Part shown: positions 9,646-18,477 of the stretch, in pieces
Position numbering within the stretch: the first letter of the stretch is position 1
Layout: each line of letters starts with the position of its first letter
Assembly: GCF_001613005.1 (NCBI RefSeq)
Contig: NZ_BDBN01000041.1
Span: 16,927 to 80,926 of the forward strand
Length of the DNA: 64,000 nucleotides
Source: Nocardia nova NBRC 15556
Lineage (GTDB): Bacteria > Actinomycetota > Actinomycetes > Mycobacteriales > Mycobacteriaceae
Direction: 5' to 3'
The notes under the pieces: generated by a model
The model's input: only the letters and a program-made list of their open reading frames with translations
The model's database searches: none
What the model was told of the DNA's origin: nothing
Made by a program: the position numbers and the translations under genes

Positions 9646-11576
9646 CGGCCGGGCACATCCACGCTCACGGGCTGGATCTGGAGCCGGCGCTCACGCGGAT
9701 CGCCGGTCCGGTGATCCCGGGCCGCCACCCCCGGCGGTGGTCGATGTGGCCGGCGCAGCTGCCCGCACTGCTGCTGATCCTGCTGCTGCTGGTGGGACCA
9801 GCCGCCACCACGGTCTGGACCGCGGCCCGCGCCCAGTGGGAGATGGTCGGCTGGTGTGCGCTGCTGGTGGTCCTGGTCGCGGCCAGCACGATGCTGTGGC
9901 GCGGGGACGACGCGGTGCGCGCGGTGGTGGCCGCGGCCGTGCGGGGCCGCTGGAGTTTGCTGCGAAACCGATTGTGGCCGACGGTTTTCCGCCGCCAGGC
10001 ACCCGAAGGCGCGAGTATCGTCGCGCGGGTACGCCGGCGGTCTCTGTGGTGGCCCGTCCTGGTGATCGCGCTCGCGGTCACGATCCGCGGAATCGGCGTC
10101 GAGCTCGGGCCCGGTGGGCGCGGCGCATACGCCCGGACCCTGGTCTGGGTCCTGTGCGCGGTGGCAGTTCTGGTCCTCGCCCTCGAACTGGCCTGGCATG
10201 GCCGCCGCGGCTGGTGGCCCTGGCAGCCGCTGATCCTGCCCTTCGGCGTGTCCGCGTTCGTCGCCGGACTGGCCCTGCGCCTGCTGGCCGAGAACCCGGA
10301 CTACCGGATGCCGGTCCCGGGCGTGACCGGGCAGCGCATCTGGTTGATGACCACGCTGATCGTGGCCTTCGTCTGGTGCTGGCTGGGGGCGCTGTTCGCG
10401 CTGTTCCGCGCCGCGATCGCCGCCATCGAAGCCGATCCCGTGCGGCGTGGCTATCTCGAGGATGCGCGCGGCGTGGCGCGAACCCGGGCCCGGCTGTTCG
10501 AACTGATGCGGCCGGTGTTGCTGATCCTGGGCCTCGTCGTCGCCGTCGCGGCCGCCCGGATTTTCGACATCATCCTGGTCGCGGTGCCGGGATCGCTGCA
10601 GTACTCGCTGGACTCGGCGACCGTGCACTGGTGGCGACTGGTCTCGGATCCCGATGCCGATCCCGGTGTGGCCGCGGCCTATTCACTGCCGCTGGCGGTG
10701 CTGATCGGTTCGGCGGCGTGGATCCTGCAGACCGACGTGCGACGCCACCGCGTCGGCTGGATGCGCCGCCCGGCCGTCGATCCGGTCCGTACCAGGCGCA
10801 CTGCGCGCGGCGTCCTGCGAGTCGTGGCGGTCTCGCTGCTCTCGCTGGGTCCGCTGCTGGCGTTGGCGGTGTTCGGCTGGGTGGGCGCCGACGGGCCCGC
10901 CTTCGCCGGGAACGGTTCGGTCTGGCAGCACCGAGAGTTGTTGCACGCCATGGCCAATACCGGCTGGGTCGCGGTGTGGGCGACGGTCCTGGTCATCGGT
11001 GCGGCCTTCCCGGTCGCCCATCAACTCGCCGCGCTGCCCGCCGATGCGCTGCGTTCGCGAATCGCGGTGGTGGTACTGGTGGTGTTCACTGTCCTTCCCG
11101 CGCAGCTCTACGTCGGGCCGATCCGGCGTGTCATCGAGCGGATGGGGTTGACCGGGACGTCGTTCTCCTCGCTGATCGTGGTGCATGCCGCGATCGGCCT
11201 GCCCATCGCGATCCTGATTCTGCGCGGCGCGCTGCTCGCGCCCTCGGACGGCCCGGCCGCCGACGCCCTGCACGGTCTCGCGAAACCGTGGGCCGTCCTG
11301 GGCCGTGTGGTGTCCACCGCCTGGCCCGCCGTCGGCGCGGTCGCGGTGCTCGAACTGATTCAGGTGTGGAACGACTTCTTCATCGGACTCATGGTCAGCG
11401 GCGCCGACGTCAGTCCGTGGTCGCTGCTGCTGTGGGGCGACGCCCGGCAGTTCCAGGAGAACGCCGCCCATCTAGCGGCCGGTGCCCTGCTGTCGACGAT
11501 CCCGCCGGTGCTGCTGTTGCTGGTGACCTGGCGTCGCTTCCTGGTTCCGGGATTGACGGGCGGGATCGTGCGATGA
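9642..11576 (+). CDS. ABC transporter permease with two fused permease domains
   Basis: 644 residues, about twice the usual sugar-permease size. Two EAA-loop motifs are visible, one in each half: YLEDARGVARTRARLFELMRP near 285 and ADALHGLAKPWAVLGRVVSTAWP near 550, each followed by hydrophobic helices. It therefore resembles a MalF-like and a MalG-like subunit joined in one chain, with roughly 12 or more membrane segments including an N-terminal hydrophobic block (LPALLLILLLLVG). Start ATG overlaps the binding-protein stop. The operon lacks an ATPase, so a shared MsiK/UgpC-type ATPase encoded elsewhere is likely. Confidence 0.83.
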   Translation: MTAGHIHAHGLDLEPALTRIAGPVIPGRHPRRWSMWPAQLPALLLILLLLVGPAATTVWTAARAQWEMVGWCALLVVLVAASTMLWRGDDAVRAVVAAAVRGRWSLLRNRLWPTVFRRQAPEGASIVARVRRRSLWWPVLVIALAVTIRGIGVELGPGGRGAYARTLVWVLCAVAVLVLALELAWHGRRGWWPWQPLILPFGVSAFVAGLALRLLAENPDYRMPVPGVTGQRIWLMTTLIVAFVWCWLGALFALFRAAIAAIEADPVRRGYLEDARGVARTRARLFELMRPVLLILGLVVAVAAARIFDIILVAVPGSLQYSLDSATVHWWRLVSDPDADPGVAAAYSLPLAVLIGSAAWILQTDVRRHRVGWMRRPAVDPVRTRRTARGVLRVVAVSLLSLGPLLALAVFGWVGADGPAFAGNGSVWQHRELLHAMANTGWVAVWATVLVIGAAFPVAHQLAALPADALRSRIAVVVLVVFTVLPAQLYVGPIRRVIERMGLTGTSFSSLIVVHAAIGLPIAILILRGALLAPSDGPAADALHGLAKPWAVLGRVVSTAWPAVGAVAVLELIQVWNDFFIGLMVSGADVSPWSLLLWGDARQFQENAAHLAAGALLSTIPPVLLLLVTWRRFLVPGLTGGIVR

Positions 11577-13285
11577 GTGGCGGCCACTCGCACCGGCCCG
11601 AGCACGACATCGCGTCGCAGCTCATCGCCACCCCGAAATCCTCGATCTGGCAGGGCTTCCTGGGTGCGGCCTGGGTGATGTCGTCGTCGCTGCTGCTCGA
11701 GGTGGTGGCGAAACTGCTGGAAGGTTCGGTCGGGCAGAGCCGGGTGCTGAACTCGCTGGCCGGGGTGTTGCGGTGGGTGGCGGTCGCGGTGGTGGCGGCC
11801 GCCGCGCTGTACGTGCTGTGGCGCAAGACGATGGATATGCGCGAGGGTGCGCGCATCCGCCGGGAACTGGATCTCACCGCGGACCTGGTCCAGCCGCCAC
11901 CGGTGGTCGAGCGGACCGTCGCGGCGCTGCCGGCCTCCGCACCGGTTGGGGCGCGGCCGCTGGATGAGGCCGATACGGCCGTCGCCGACGTCCTGCGGGC
12001 ATTGCCCTTCACCGACTACGAGGCCGCTGCGCTCTACGACACGGTTACCGCGATGCTCGACAGCGCGACGGTCCTGCCGGGGGAGCAGGCGGTCCTGCGG
12101 CGTTCCACCGGCGAGGTTCTGATCCGGCTCGCCGCCCACGGCGTGATCGTCCACCACGGACACGACCGATTCGCCGTGGACACGTCCCCGAACTCGCCGG
12201 ACCTCGCTGTGATCCGCCGCACACCGCAGTGGCGCGCCGCGTGGCCGGCGCTGATCCGGCACTACTCCGATCGGGCGACGCGCTGGGCGGTCGCCCTGGA
12301 TTCGGACCGGCTCGGTGCCGGCGCGCATCGGTGGTTCACGGGATCGGCGGACCGACTGGCCGAGCTGGTGCGCGAATGCGACAAATGCGACCACGGCATC
12401 GAGCTCGACATCCCCGCCCTGGCCCGCATCGCCGACGCACTCGACCTCTGGTACGCCCGGATCGGGAAGCCTTCCGACGGTCCCGCGGCGCGGGCGATGG
12501 TGGCGCTGAGCGAAGCGGCGCATCCGCAGATTCACGAACTGGCCTCGATCCGCTGCGGGCTGCTGCCCGACACCGCGACACGCCGACGATGGCCGCGTCC
12601 GCTCCGGCGGCGCAGCCGCCCGCGCCGGAGCACGGGCCTGCACGCTCGCCGCGCGCACGCCGAGGCGCTGCGGGATTTCGATCGCTTACCGGGCGGGGAG
12701 TACCCGCTGCCCGAGATCGTGGCCGGATTCGAGCGCGCCTGGTGGCTGCTGCCACGGCGCGATATCGCCGCGGAGGTCTGTGCCCTGAACGACCTCGCCA
12801 TCGCACATCTGTACGAAGGACGCCTGGATGCCGCGCGTGACCGGCTCGAGCTGGCCGAAACCCTGACCCGCGGCGGTCGCCATCCGTCCGGGCGGGCACA
12901 CACCTTCGAAACGTTGGGCCTGCTGTGGTGGATGCGCGGCGAGCCCCGGCGCGCGATGCGCTGGTGGCTGCTGGCGCTGACCCGCTATCGCGATCTCGGT
13001 CACGAACTGGGAATCTGCCGGTGTCTGCAGCATCTGGGCAGCGCCGTCGCGGTGACACCCGAATACGGTGGTCTGCTGCTCGCGGGGCCGCTGAGCACCG
13101 GAGAGGTCCTGCGCCAGGCCTCCGGCTGGCTGGCCTACGCCGCGCGATGCCGTCCGGGCGGTACCGGCCGCGCGCCCGCCCTCGCCGCCCGCTACCGTCG
13201 GCGTGTCGCGCACGCGCTGGAGAACGCGCAGGTCGCGCCGCTGGAGACGGTGGACCGGTGGCCCGTCACCGTGTCCGAGCATTAG
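11573..13285 (+). CDS. Membrane protein with TPR-like C-terminus
   Basis: 570 residues, ATG overlapping the permease stop (ATGA). Two hydrophobic stretches lie near the N-terminus (MSSSLLLEVVAKLL and VAVAVVAAAALYVLW), followed by a cytosolic region. Residues 390-510 read as helix-turn-helix repeats of TPR type (NDLAIAHLYEGRLDAARDRLELAE, HTFETLGLLWWMRGEPRRAMRWWLLAL). A pair DKCDHG and basic RRRSRPRRS segments are also present. I recognise no family; position at the end of a tightly coupled transporter operon suggests an accessory or regulatory role in that uptake system. Confidence 0.75.
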   Translation: MSGGHSHRPEHDIASQLIATPKSSIWQGFLGAAWVMSSSLLLEVVAKLLEGSVGQSRVLNSLAGVLRWVAVAVVAAAALYVLWRKTMDMREGARIRRELDLTADLVQPPPVVERTVAALPASAPVGARPLDEADTAVADVLRALPFTDYEAAALYDTVTAMLDSATVLPGEQAVLRRSTGEVLIRLAAHGVIVHHGHDRFAVDTSPNSPDLAVIRRTPQWRAAWPALIRHYSDRATRWAVALDSDRLGAGAHRWFTGSADRLAELVRECDKCDHGIELDIPALARIADALDLWYARIGKPSDGPAARAMVALSEAAHPQIHELASIRCGLLPDTATRRRWPRPLRRRSRPRRSTGLHARRAHAEALRDFDRLPGGEYPLPEIVAGFERAWWLLPRRDIAAEVCALNDLAIAHLYEGRLDAARDRLELAETLTRGGRHPSGRAHTFETLGLLWWMRGEPRRAMRWWLLALTRYRDLGHELGICRCLQHLGSAVAVTPEYGGLLLAGPLSTGEVLRQASGWLAYAARCRPGGTGRAPALAARYRRRVAHALENAQVAPLETVDRWPVTVSEH

Positions 13286-13682
13286 CGCTGCGATCGGCCC
13301 GGATAGGCGTCCGCCCGCGATCCGAGACCGCGAAACCACCGATTTCGGGCATCGTCATGCGACTGGGGTCACTATATCTCAGTGATCTCGACCACATAAC
13401 GGTTATATAACTACAGTAATGTAATGCGCGTTTATCGCACTATGCGCTGCGTAAACGTGAATATCCTCCATGTCGGGTTGAGACAGTTCGGTTGTTATCG
13501 CAACGTGATGTTTCGAGATTTCTCCGTTACCGTCGTTTGCAGCTCGGAATTCCGGGCTGACGCTCGAATCGCTGAACACCGGCAACCCTGTCCCGCGGTT
13601 CGAGTTCGACCCCGACATACCTGGGGGCAGGGACCCGTAATCGTCACCATCGGGCCGGCTGGGCGCAGGCAGGGAAAACCAC
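13286..13682. other. Intergenic region, AT-rich promoter block
   Basis: About 400 bp without a convincing gene. Bases 13370-13440 are much richer in A/T than the surroundings (with ATAACGGTTAT, a near-palindrome at about 13398-13408) and probably hold the promoter of the downstream Rpf-like gene. The 3' half is G+C-rich and foldable. Short ORFs here lack ribosome sites and coding bias. Confidence 0.5.
13540..13680 (+). promoter_or_regulatory. Structured 5' leader of rpf-like gene (possible c-di-AMP riboswitch)
   Basis: The leader contains a 9-bp stem (CCCTGTCCC at 13586-13594 with GGGGCAGGG at 13624-13632, one G-U) around a CCCCGACAtACC loop region, and a purine-rich AGGCAGGGAAAACC end just before the ATG. 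Actinobacterial rpf and cell-wall hydrolase genes are known to carry ydaO/c-di-AMP riboswitches, which also end in an AGGC...GGA-type segment. The resemblance is partial and by eye only; an Rfam RF00379 covariance search would decide. Confidence 0.3.
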
Positions 13683-14018
13683 ATGTCTCGTAACCGTAAG
13701 TTCAGCACTCGCGCACTCGGCTTCGCCGCCGTCGCCGGCGCCATCGTCGCCGTCCCCTTCGGCCTGACCGCTACCGCGTCTGCCGACGGCGGCCACGACT
13801 GGGATGCGGTGGCGCAGTGCGAGGCCAGCGGCAACTGGGGCGCCGACACCGGAAACGGTTTCTACGGCGGCCTGCAGTTCACCCAGAGCACCTGGAACGC
13901 CAACGGCGGCAGTGGCAACCCGGCCAACGCCAGCCGCGCCGAGCAGATCCGCGTCGCGGAGAACGTGCTCGCCAGCCAGGGCCCCGGCGCCTGGCCGGTT
14001 TGCGGCGCCAACCTCTAA
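13683..14018 (+). CDS. Resuscitation-promoting-factor-domain secreted protein
   Basis: 111 residues: a signal peptide (FSTRALGFAAVAGAIVAVPFGLTATASA) then a single Rpf domain of about 75 residues. The domain starts HDWDAVAQCEASGNW, with the lysozyme-like catalytic Glu47 next to Cys46; the second Cys is near the end (WPVCGANL), and GFYGGLQFTQSTW is the family core. Rpf domains cleave peptidoglycan and help dormant actinobacteria resume growth. No LysM, DUF348 or other cell-wall-binding module is present, so this is the minimal RpfC-like form. A long leader precedes it and a terminator hairpin follows. Confidence 0.93.
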   Translation: MSRNRKFSTRALGFAAVAGAIVAVPFGLTATASADGGHDWDAVAQCEASGNWGADTGNGFYGGLQFTQSTWNANGGSGNPANASRAEQIRVAENVLASQGPGAWPVCGANL

Positions 14019-14058
14019 GGTTCGCCGCCCGCGGTTCGTCCGCATACACAAGCGTGCA

Positions 14059-14096
14059 GACAGGCCCCTCCCGGATCTACCCGGAAGGGGCCTGTC
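14059..14096 (+). terminator. Hairpin terminator between rpf-like gene and monooxygenase
   Basis: 16-bp stem gacaggcccctcccgg / ccggaaggggcctgtc with one mismatch and a 6-base loop, located between two convergent genes (stops at 14018 and 14113). It can act on both strands. Confidence 0.78.
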
Positions 14097-14112
14097 GCGT
14101 TGTATCCGCCGG

Positions 14113-15456
14113 TCAGGCGCTGATCGCGGCTCCCGTCGCGAAACGGCTCTCCACCGGCGCGAGGCCGTAGTGCCCGCGCAAGGTATCGGCGGTGTACTCG
14201 GTGCGGAACAGGCCGCGTTCCTGCAGGATGGGCACTACCCGGTCGACGAAATCGGTGAGTCCGCCCGGCAGATACGGCGGCATGATGTTGAATCCGTCCG
14301 CCGCGCCGGCCTCGAACCAGGTCTGCAGTTCGTCGGCGATCTGCTCCGGGGTGCCGGCGAAGCTGCGATGTCCGCGCCCGCCGCCGAGTTTGCCGATCAG
14401 CTGCCGCACCGTCAGCCGCTCCTGTGTGGCCAACTCCTTCACCAGCGTGAACCGGGACTTGTTCCCTTCGATCTCGCTCTCCACCGGCAGCGGCGGCAGC
14501 GGCGCGTCGAGGGGATGGCCGGTCAGATCGATGCCCAGCTGCGTGGACAGCTGCCGCAACGCGTAGTCGGGGGAGATCAGATCGGTGAACTCCTGCTCCA
14601 GCGCGAGCGCCTCGGCGGGCGTATCGGCGATGTAGGGCACGAGACCGGGGAGCACCTTCAGCTCGTCGGCGCCACGGCCGTACTTCGGCAGCCGTGATTT
14701 CAGATCGCGGTAGAAACGTTGCCCGTCCTCGAGACTGCGCTGCGCGGTGAACACCGCCTCGGCGTAGCGGGCGGCGAATTCCTTTCCGCTCTCGGAAGAT
14801 CCGGCCTGCACGAGCAGTGGCCGGCCCTGCGGACCGCGCGGGGAGTTCAACGGACCGCGCACCCGGAACCGGTCGCTGTCGTAGTCGATGGTGTGGACCT
14901 TGTCCGGGTCGGCGAACACTCCGGCCTCGGGGTCGAGCACGATGGCCGAGGATTCCCAGCTGTCCCACAGCTGCAATGCAACATCGACGAATTCGGTGGC
15001 GCGCTCATATCGGCGGGCATGGTCGGGAATGGCGTCGTAGCCGAAATTGTAGGCCTCGTCGACCGTGCCGGAAGTGACGATGTTCCATCCGGCCCGCCCG
15101 CCGCTGATGTGGTCGAGCGAGGCGAATTTACGGGCCAGATTGAACGGTTCGTTATAGGTCGTCGAGGCCGTCGCGATCAGACCGATATGTTCGGTGGCGG
15201 CGGCGATGGCCGACAGCAGTGTCACCGGTTCGAACACCGCGAGCGTATTGCGCTGAATGCGCGGGCCCACCGCCAAGCCGTCGGCGAAGAAGACGGAATC
15301 CAGTTTACCGCGCTCGGCGATGCGGCCCAATTCCTGGAAATGCTTCACGTCCAGCACGCGCCGTTCCTCGGTGCGCGGATGGCGCCAGGCGGCTTCGTGA
15401 TGACCGACGCCCATCAGAAAGGCGTTGAGATGAAAGGTTTTCGGTGATGGCGACAT
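14113..15456 (-). CDS. LLM-class flavin-dependent monooxygenase (NtaA/SnaA/DszA type)
   Basis: 447 residues. The N-terminus (FHLNAFLMGVGHHEAAWRHP) and the signature HISGGRAGWNIVTS with the following NFGYDAIPDHARRYERA are those of the NtaA/SnaA/DszA/SoxA branch of bacterial luciferase-like monooxygenases, which use reduced FMN from a separate reductase. The last gene of an operon with a nitrate/sulfonate-type ABC transporter, it should oxidise the imported organosulfur (or N-containing) compound to free sulfite or a similar product. No flavin reductase gene is in the operon. Confidence 0.88.
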   Translation of the reverse strand: MSPSPKTFHLNAFLMGVGHHEAAWRHPRTEERRVLDVKHFQELGRIAERGKLDSVFFADGLAVGPRIQRNTLAVFEPVTLLSAIAAATEHIGLIATASTTYNEPFNLARKFASLDHISGGRAGWNIVTSGTVDEAYNFGYDAIPDHARRYERATEFVDVALQLWDSWESSAIVLDPEAGVFADPDKVHTIDYDSDRFRVRGPLNSPRGPQGRPLLVQAGSSESGKEFAARYAEAVFTAQRSLEDGQRFYRDLKSRLPKYGRGADELKVLPGLVPYIADTPAEALALEQEFTDLISPDYALRQLSTQLGIDLTGHPLDAPLPPLPVESEIEGNKSRFTLVKELATQERLTVRQLIGKLGGGRGHRSFAGTPEQIADELQTWFEAGAADGFNIMPPYLPGGLTDFVDRVVPILQERGLFRTEYTADTLRGHYGLAPVESRFATGAAISA

Positions 15457-15486
15457 CGAGCGTCGTCGTCCCTTCGGTGTAGTGCT

Positions 15487-16383
15487 TCAACGATCGGATT
15501 GCGGGCGCCAGCGCGTGAGGCGGCGTTCGATCGCGACGAGTACGGCGTTGTAGACCAGGCCGACGATCGCGATGGCGACGATCCCGACATACATGTCGGG
15601 AATCTGGAAATTCTGCTGGGCGGCGGTGATGAGGTAGCCGAGTCCCGCTCGCGCACCGGACATCTCGGTGGCGATGAGGACCAGGATGGAGGCCGAGGCC
15701 GCCATCCGGATGCCGGTGAAAACGGTCGGCACGGCGGCGGGCAGGATCACCTTCTGGAACAGCCGCAGCGGTGAGAAGCCGAGGGACACAGCCGATTTGA
15801 TCAGCAACGGATCCACCGATCGCACGCCGCTGATGGTGTTCAGCAAGATCGGGAAGAAGCCCGCGTAGACCACGATCGCGACCTTGGAGGTCTCTCCGAT
15901 GCCGAGGATCAGGATGAACACCGGCAGCAGCGCCAGCGCCGCGGTGTTGCGGAACAGTTCGAGCAGCGGGTTCACGAAGTCGGCCACCGGCTTGTACCAC
16001 GCGATGGCGACGCCGACCGGAACGGCGCACGCCACCGCTATCGCGAAGCCGACCAGCGAACGGCCCAGACTGGCGGAGGTGTTGTCCCAGAGCTGGCCGT
16101 TGCGGACCAGCTCGTCGCCGCGCTGCACGACGGTGGAAAACGGCGGCAGGAAGATCTGATCGACCAGGCCGAATCGGGGTGCGAGTTCCCAGAAGGCCAG
16201 GAACAGGCCGATGACCAGGACGGGCTTGAACAGCCGCCAGCCCCAGCGACCGGCCAGGGTGGCCAGCTGCCGTCCCGTGCCGGCGGTGGAGCGAGCGGGA
16301 GTCTCGGCTGCACTCCCGGCCGAGATAGAGGACTTCTTCGACACCAGCACGGGTTCGGCGGTGGCGGGCAGTGTGGTGGACAT
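15487..16383 (-). CDS. ABC transporter permease, sulfonate/taurine type (SsuC-like)
   Basis: 298 residues. A Ser/Thr/Ala-rich cytosolic N-terminus of about 45 residues precedes six predicted membrane helices. The EAA loop is clear: SAVSLGFSPLRLFQKVILPAAVPTVFTGIRMA. IAWYKPVADFVNPLLELFRNTAALALLPVFILILG is typical of SsuC/TauC permeases. Four bases separate it from the ATPase gene upstream and 30 bp from the monooxygenase gene downstream. Confidence 0.92.
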   Translation of the reverse strand: MSTTLPATAEPVLVSKKSSISAGSAAETPARSTAGTGRQLATLAGRWGWRLFKPVLVIGLFLAFWELAPRFGLVDQIFLPPFSTVVQRGDELVRNGQLWDNTSASLGRSLVGFAIAVACAVPVGVAIAWYKPVADFVNPLLELFRNTAALALLPVFILILGIGETSKVAIVVYAGFFPILLNTISGVRSVDPLLIKSAVSLGFSPLRLFQKVILPAAVPTVFTGIRMAASASILVLIATEMSGARAGLGYLITAAQQNFQIPDMYVGIVAIAIVGLVYNAVLVAIERRLTRWRPQSDR

Positions 16384-16387
16384 GGTG

Positions 16388-17221
16388 TTACCTCCTGTCG
16401 GTGGCCGCGAGGTCGGCCTGCTCGAGCCCCTGCGCGCGGGCCACCTCGTCGTGCAGCAGCGACCAGATCCGGTGCCGGACTTCGCTGAAGTGCTCGCTGG
16501 AGCGGATGTCGGCCTCCGGGGCGGTTTCGCGGTCGAGATCGATATCGACCACCGCCTTGACCCGTCCCGGCCGTGAGGTGAGCACGGCCACGCGCTGACC
16601 CAGATACACGGCTTCGTTGATGTCGTGGGTGATGAACAGGATGGTCTTGCCGGTGGTGCGCCAGATGCGCAGCAGTTCGTCCTGCAGCGATTCGCGGGTC
16701 TGGGCGTCGAGCGCGGCGAACGGCTCGTCCATCAGCAGCACCTCGGGATCGAAGGCGAGGCTGCGCGCGATGGCCACGCGCTGTTTCATGCCGCCGGACA
16801 ACTCGTGCGGGTACCGGTCGCCGAAGCCGGTGAGGCCGACCAGCTCCAGATATTCGTCGGCGATCCGGCGTCGCTCACGCCGGCGGATGCGCTTGGCCTC
16901 CAAGCCGAATTCGATATTGCCGCGCGCGGTGCGCCACGGCAGCAGCGCGTACTGCTGGAAGACGATGCCCCGATCGAGACCGGGGCCGGTGACCGGCCGC
17001 CCGTCGAGCAGGATCTGCCCGTGGGTCGGCCGGGTCAGCCCGCCCAGCAGATCCAGCAGGGTCGACTTACCCGAACCGCTGGGTCCGACCAGGACGAGGA
17101 ATTCACCGTCGCGCACGTCCACGGTGATGTTCTCCAGTGCGGTGAAGGGTGTTCCGGCGCCTCGCGCGGGAAATTCCTTGCGCACCCCGTCGAGCGCGAG
17201 TTTGATTGCCGTGTCGCTCAT
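16388..17221 (-). CDS. ABC transporter ATP-binding protein, sulfonate/nitrate type (SsuB-like)
   Basis: 277 residues with Walker A GPSGSGKS at 46-53, signature LSGGMKQRVAIARSL, Walker B VLLMDEPFAALDAQTRE and the switch His in ILFITHDINEAVYLG. It energises the SsuA/SsuC-like importer encoded by its neighbours. Its start overlaps the stop of the binding-protein gene (ATGA). Confidence 0.94.
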   Translation of the reverse strand: MSDTAIKLALDGVRKEFPARGAGTPFTALENITVDVRDGEFLVLVGPSGSGKSTLLDLLGGLTRPTHGQILLDGRPVTGPGLDRGIVFQQYALLPWRTARGNIEFGLEAKRIRRRERRRIADEYLELVGLTGFGDRYPHELSGGMKQRVAIARSLAFDPEVLLMDEPFAALDAQTRESLQDELLRIWRTTGKTILFITHDINEAVYLGQRVAVLTSRPGRVKAVVDIDLDRETAPEADIRSSEHFSEVRHRIWSLLHDEVARAQGLEQADLAATDRR

Positions 17222-18312
17222 CTGGCGGCCACCACCTCTCCGGCCGGCCCGCTGTCGGCCGGGTACTTGCCGTTGGCGTAGGGGTTGAACTTGTTCGTGT
17301 ACAGATCTTTGGCCGCGAATTTCCCGGCGGGCAGTTCACCGTTGCGGACCAGCCAGTCGATCCAGATCTGCAGCTCTCGCTCCTGAATCACCGCGCCGGG
17401 CACCGGGATGCCGGACGATTTGTAGGAGTCGAGCAGTGTGGTGTTCTCGTTGCGGCCGCGCTTGTGGATGATGTCGGCCAGTCGCGCCACCGCCTGATCA
17501 TGTGGCGTGATCTGCAGCCAGCGCGTCGCGCGGGCCGTGCCCTGGACGAAGTCGGCCACCGCGTCCCGATGGCCGGCGATGTAGTCGTTGCGGAAGACGT
17601 ATGTGCCGTAGTCGAATTCGCCGAACAGGCCCTTGTCGGTGTAGAGCGCGTGGATGCCGCCGTGAGCCAGCGCGATGTCCTGCAGCGGGCCGCCCAGTGC
17701 CGCCGCGTCGATCTGGCCCTTGCGCAGCGCGTCCTCGGTATTGACCGGCGGCAGCACCACGAGCTGCACCTGTCTGATCTCGTCGTCGGTGAGCCCTTGA
17801 TCGTGCAGCCATTGCCGGGTGATGAATTCGTGGTGGGCGCCGAGGGTGTTGACGCCGACCTTCTTTCCGATCAGGTCCTTGGCCGTCTTGATGCTCGAAT
17901 CGTCACGGACGTAGTAGCCGGTGAAACTCTGCCGGTCGGCGCCGTAGGAGCTGAGCACCGAGGTCACCGGTGCGCCGCCGGCGATGAGCTTGACGACCGC
18001 GCCGTTGAACGCGCTGCCGAATTCGATCTGCTTGGTGGTGGCGGCCTGGATATTGGCCGGACCGCTGGTGGTGTCGCCCTCCCACTTCAGCTCGATGGTG
18101 GAGAAGTAGCCGAGGTCGGCGGCCAGTTCGTAGGGCGTGACCGTGCCGGCCTGACCCTGGTAGCGGAGGACGGTCCTACCGTCGGCGGTGGTTCCGGTGC
18201 CGGAACTCGAGCAGCCGGCGGCGAGCGCGGCCAGCACGGGCAGGGCGAGGGCGGCGGCGAACACGCGCACGACCCGGGGTCGTCTGAACGACAACATGAT
18301 CGGTTCTTTCAT
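17218..18312 (-). CDS. ABC transporter substrate-binding lipoprotein, SsuA/TauA type
   Basis: About 364 residues from ATG at 18312 (MKEPIMLSFRR); ATG starts at 18336 and 18297 are possible too. Signal peptide with lipobox LAALAAGC, followed by a Ser/Thr-rich linker. The mature protein has the NMT1/SsuA-type layout (YQGQAGTVTPYELAADLGYF, GSAFNGAVVKLIAGGAPVTSVLSSYGADRQ, DLIGKKVGVNTLGAHHEFITRQWL). It should bind a sulfonate or related organosulfur ligand at the cell surface. First structural gene of a five-part operon led by a small Cys-containing peptide. Confidence 0.9.
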   Translation of the reverse strand: MKEPIMLSFRRPRVVRVFAAALALPVLAALAAGCSSSGTGTTADGRTVLRYQGQAGTVTPYELAADLGYFSTIELKWEGDTTSGPANIQAATTKQIEFGSAFNGAVVKLIAGGAPVTSVLSSYGADRQSFTGYYVRDDSSIKTAKDLIGKKVGVNTLGAHHEFITRQWLHDQGLTDDEIRQVQLVVLPPVNTEDALRKGQIDAAALGGPLQDIALAHGGIHALYTDKGLFGEFDYGTYVFRNDYIAGHRDAVADFVQGTARATRWLQITPHDQAVARLADIIHKRGRNENTTLLDSYKSSGIPVPGAVIQERELQIWIDWLVRNGELPAGKFAAKDLYTNKFNPYANGKYPADSGPAGEVVAAR

Positions 18313-18363
18313 GAATGCGTCTGCGGTCCCGCGCACATCCGGGTGCGGTGACCGGTAGATCGG

Positions 18364-18392
18364 CGAAACGAATTGCCTGGCAACGGCTTTCG
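18364..18392 (-). promoter_or_regulatory. Candidate attenuator hairpin upstream of SsuA-like gene
   Basis: Between the leader peptide stop (18415) and the binding-protein start (18312), an imperfect stem-loop reads CGAAA...TTTCG on the outside with TTGCC-A-GGCAA inside (18373-18383). A second short stem (CGCAC/GTGCG) follows. Position fits an attenuator that responds to translation of the leader; the structure itself is modest and no poly-U follows. Confidence 0.35.
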
Positions 18393-18414
18393 GCGACGAC
18401 GATGGCGCCCGGGT

Positions 18415-18477
18415 TCAGGCGCGACAGATCCCGTGCGGGACGCGCATGAGATCGACCGTGCGCCGTCGCGTCAGCAC
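18415..18477 (-). CDS. Putative Cys-containing leader peptide of organosulfur operon
   Basis: A 20-residue reading frame from GTG at 18477 ends RRRTVDLMRVPHGICRA. The pattern RR-x-VDL-x-RV-x(3-4)-C is that of the small leader peptides found in actinobacteria just upstream of sulfonate ABC transporters, LLM monooxygenases and cysteine/sulfur genes, thought to sense cysteine through stalling at the Cys codon. The frame can be extended to ATG at 18570, which has an excellent AGGAGG; either start gives the same C-terminus. It lies 102 bp before the SsuA-like gene in the same direction. Context and motif agree, but the peptide is short and unproven. Confidence 0.68.
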   Translation of the reverse strand: MLTRRRTVDLMRVPHGICRA

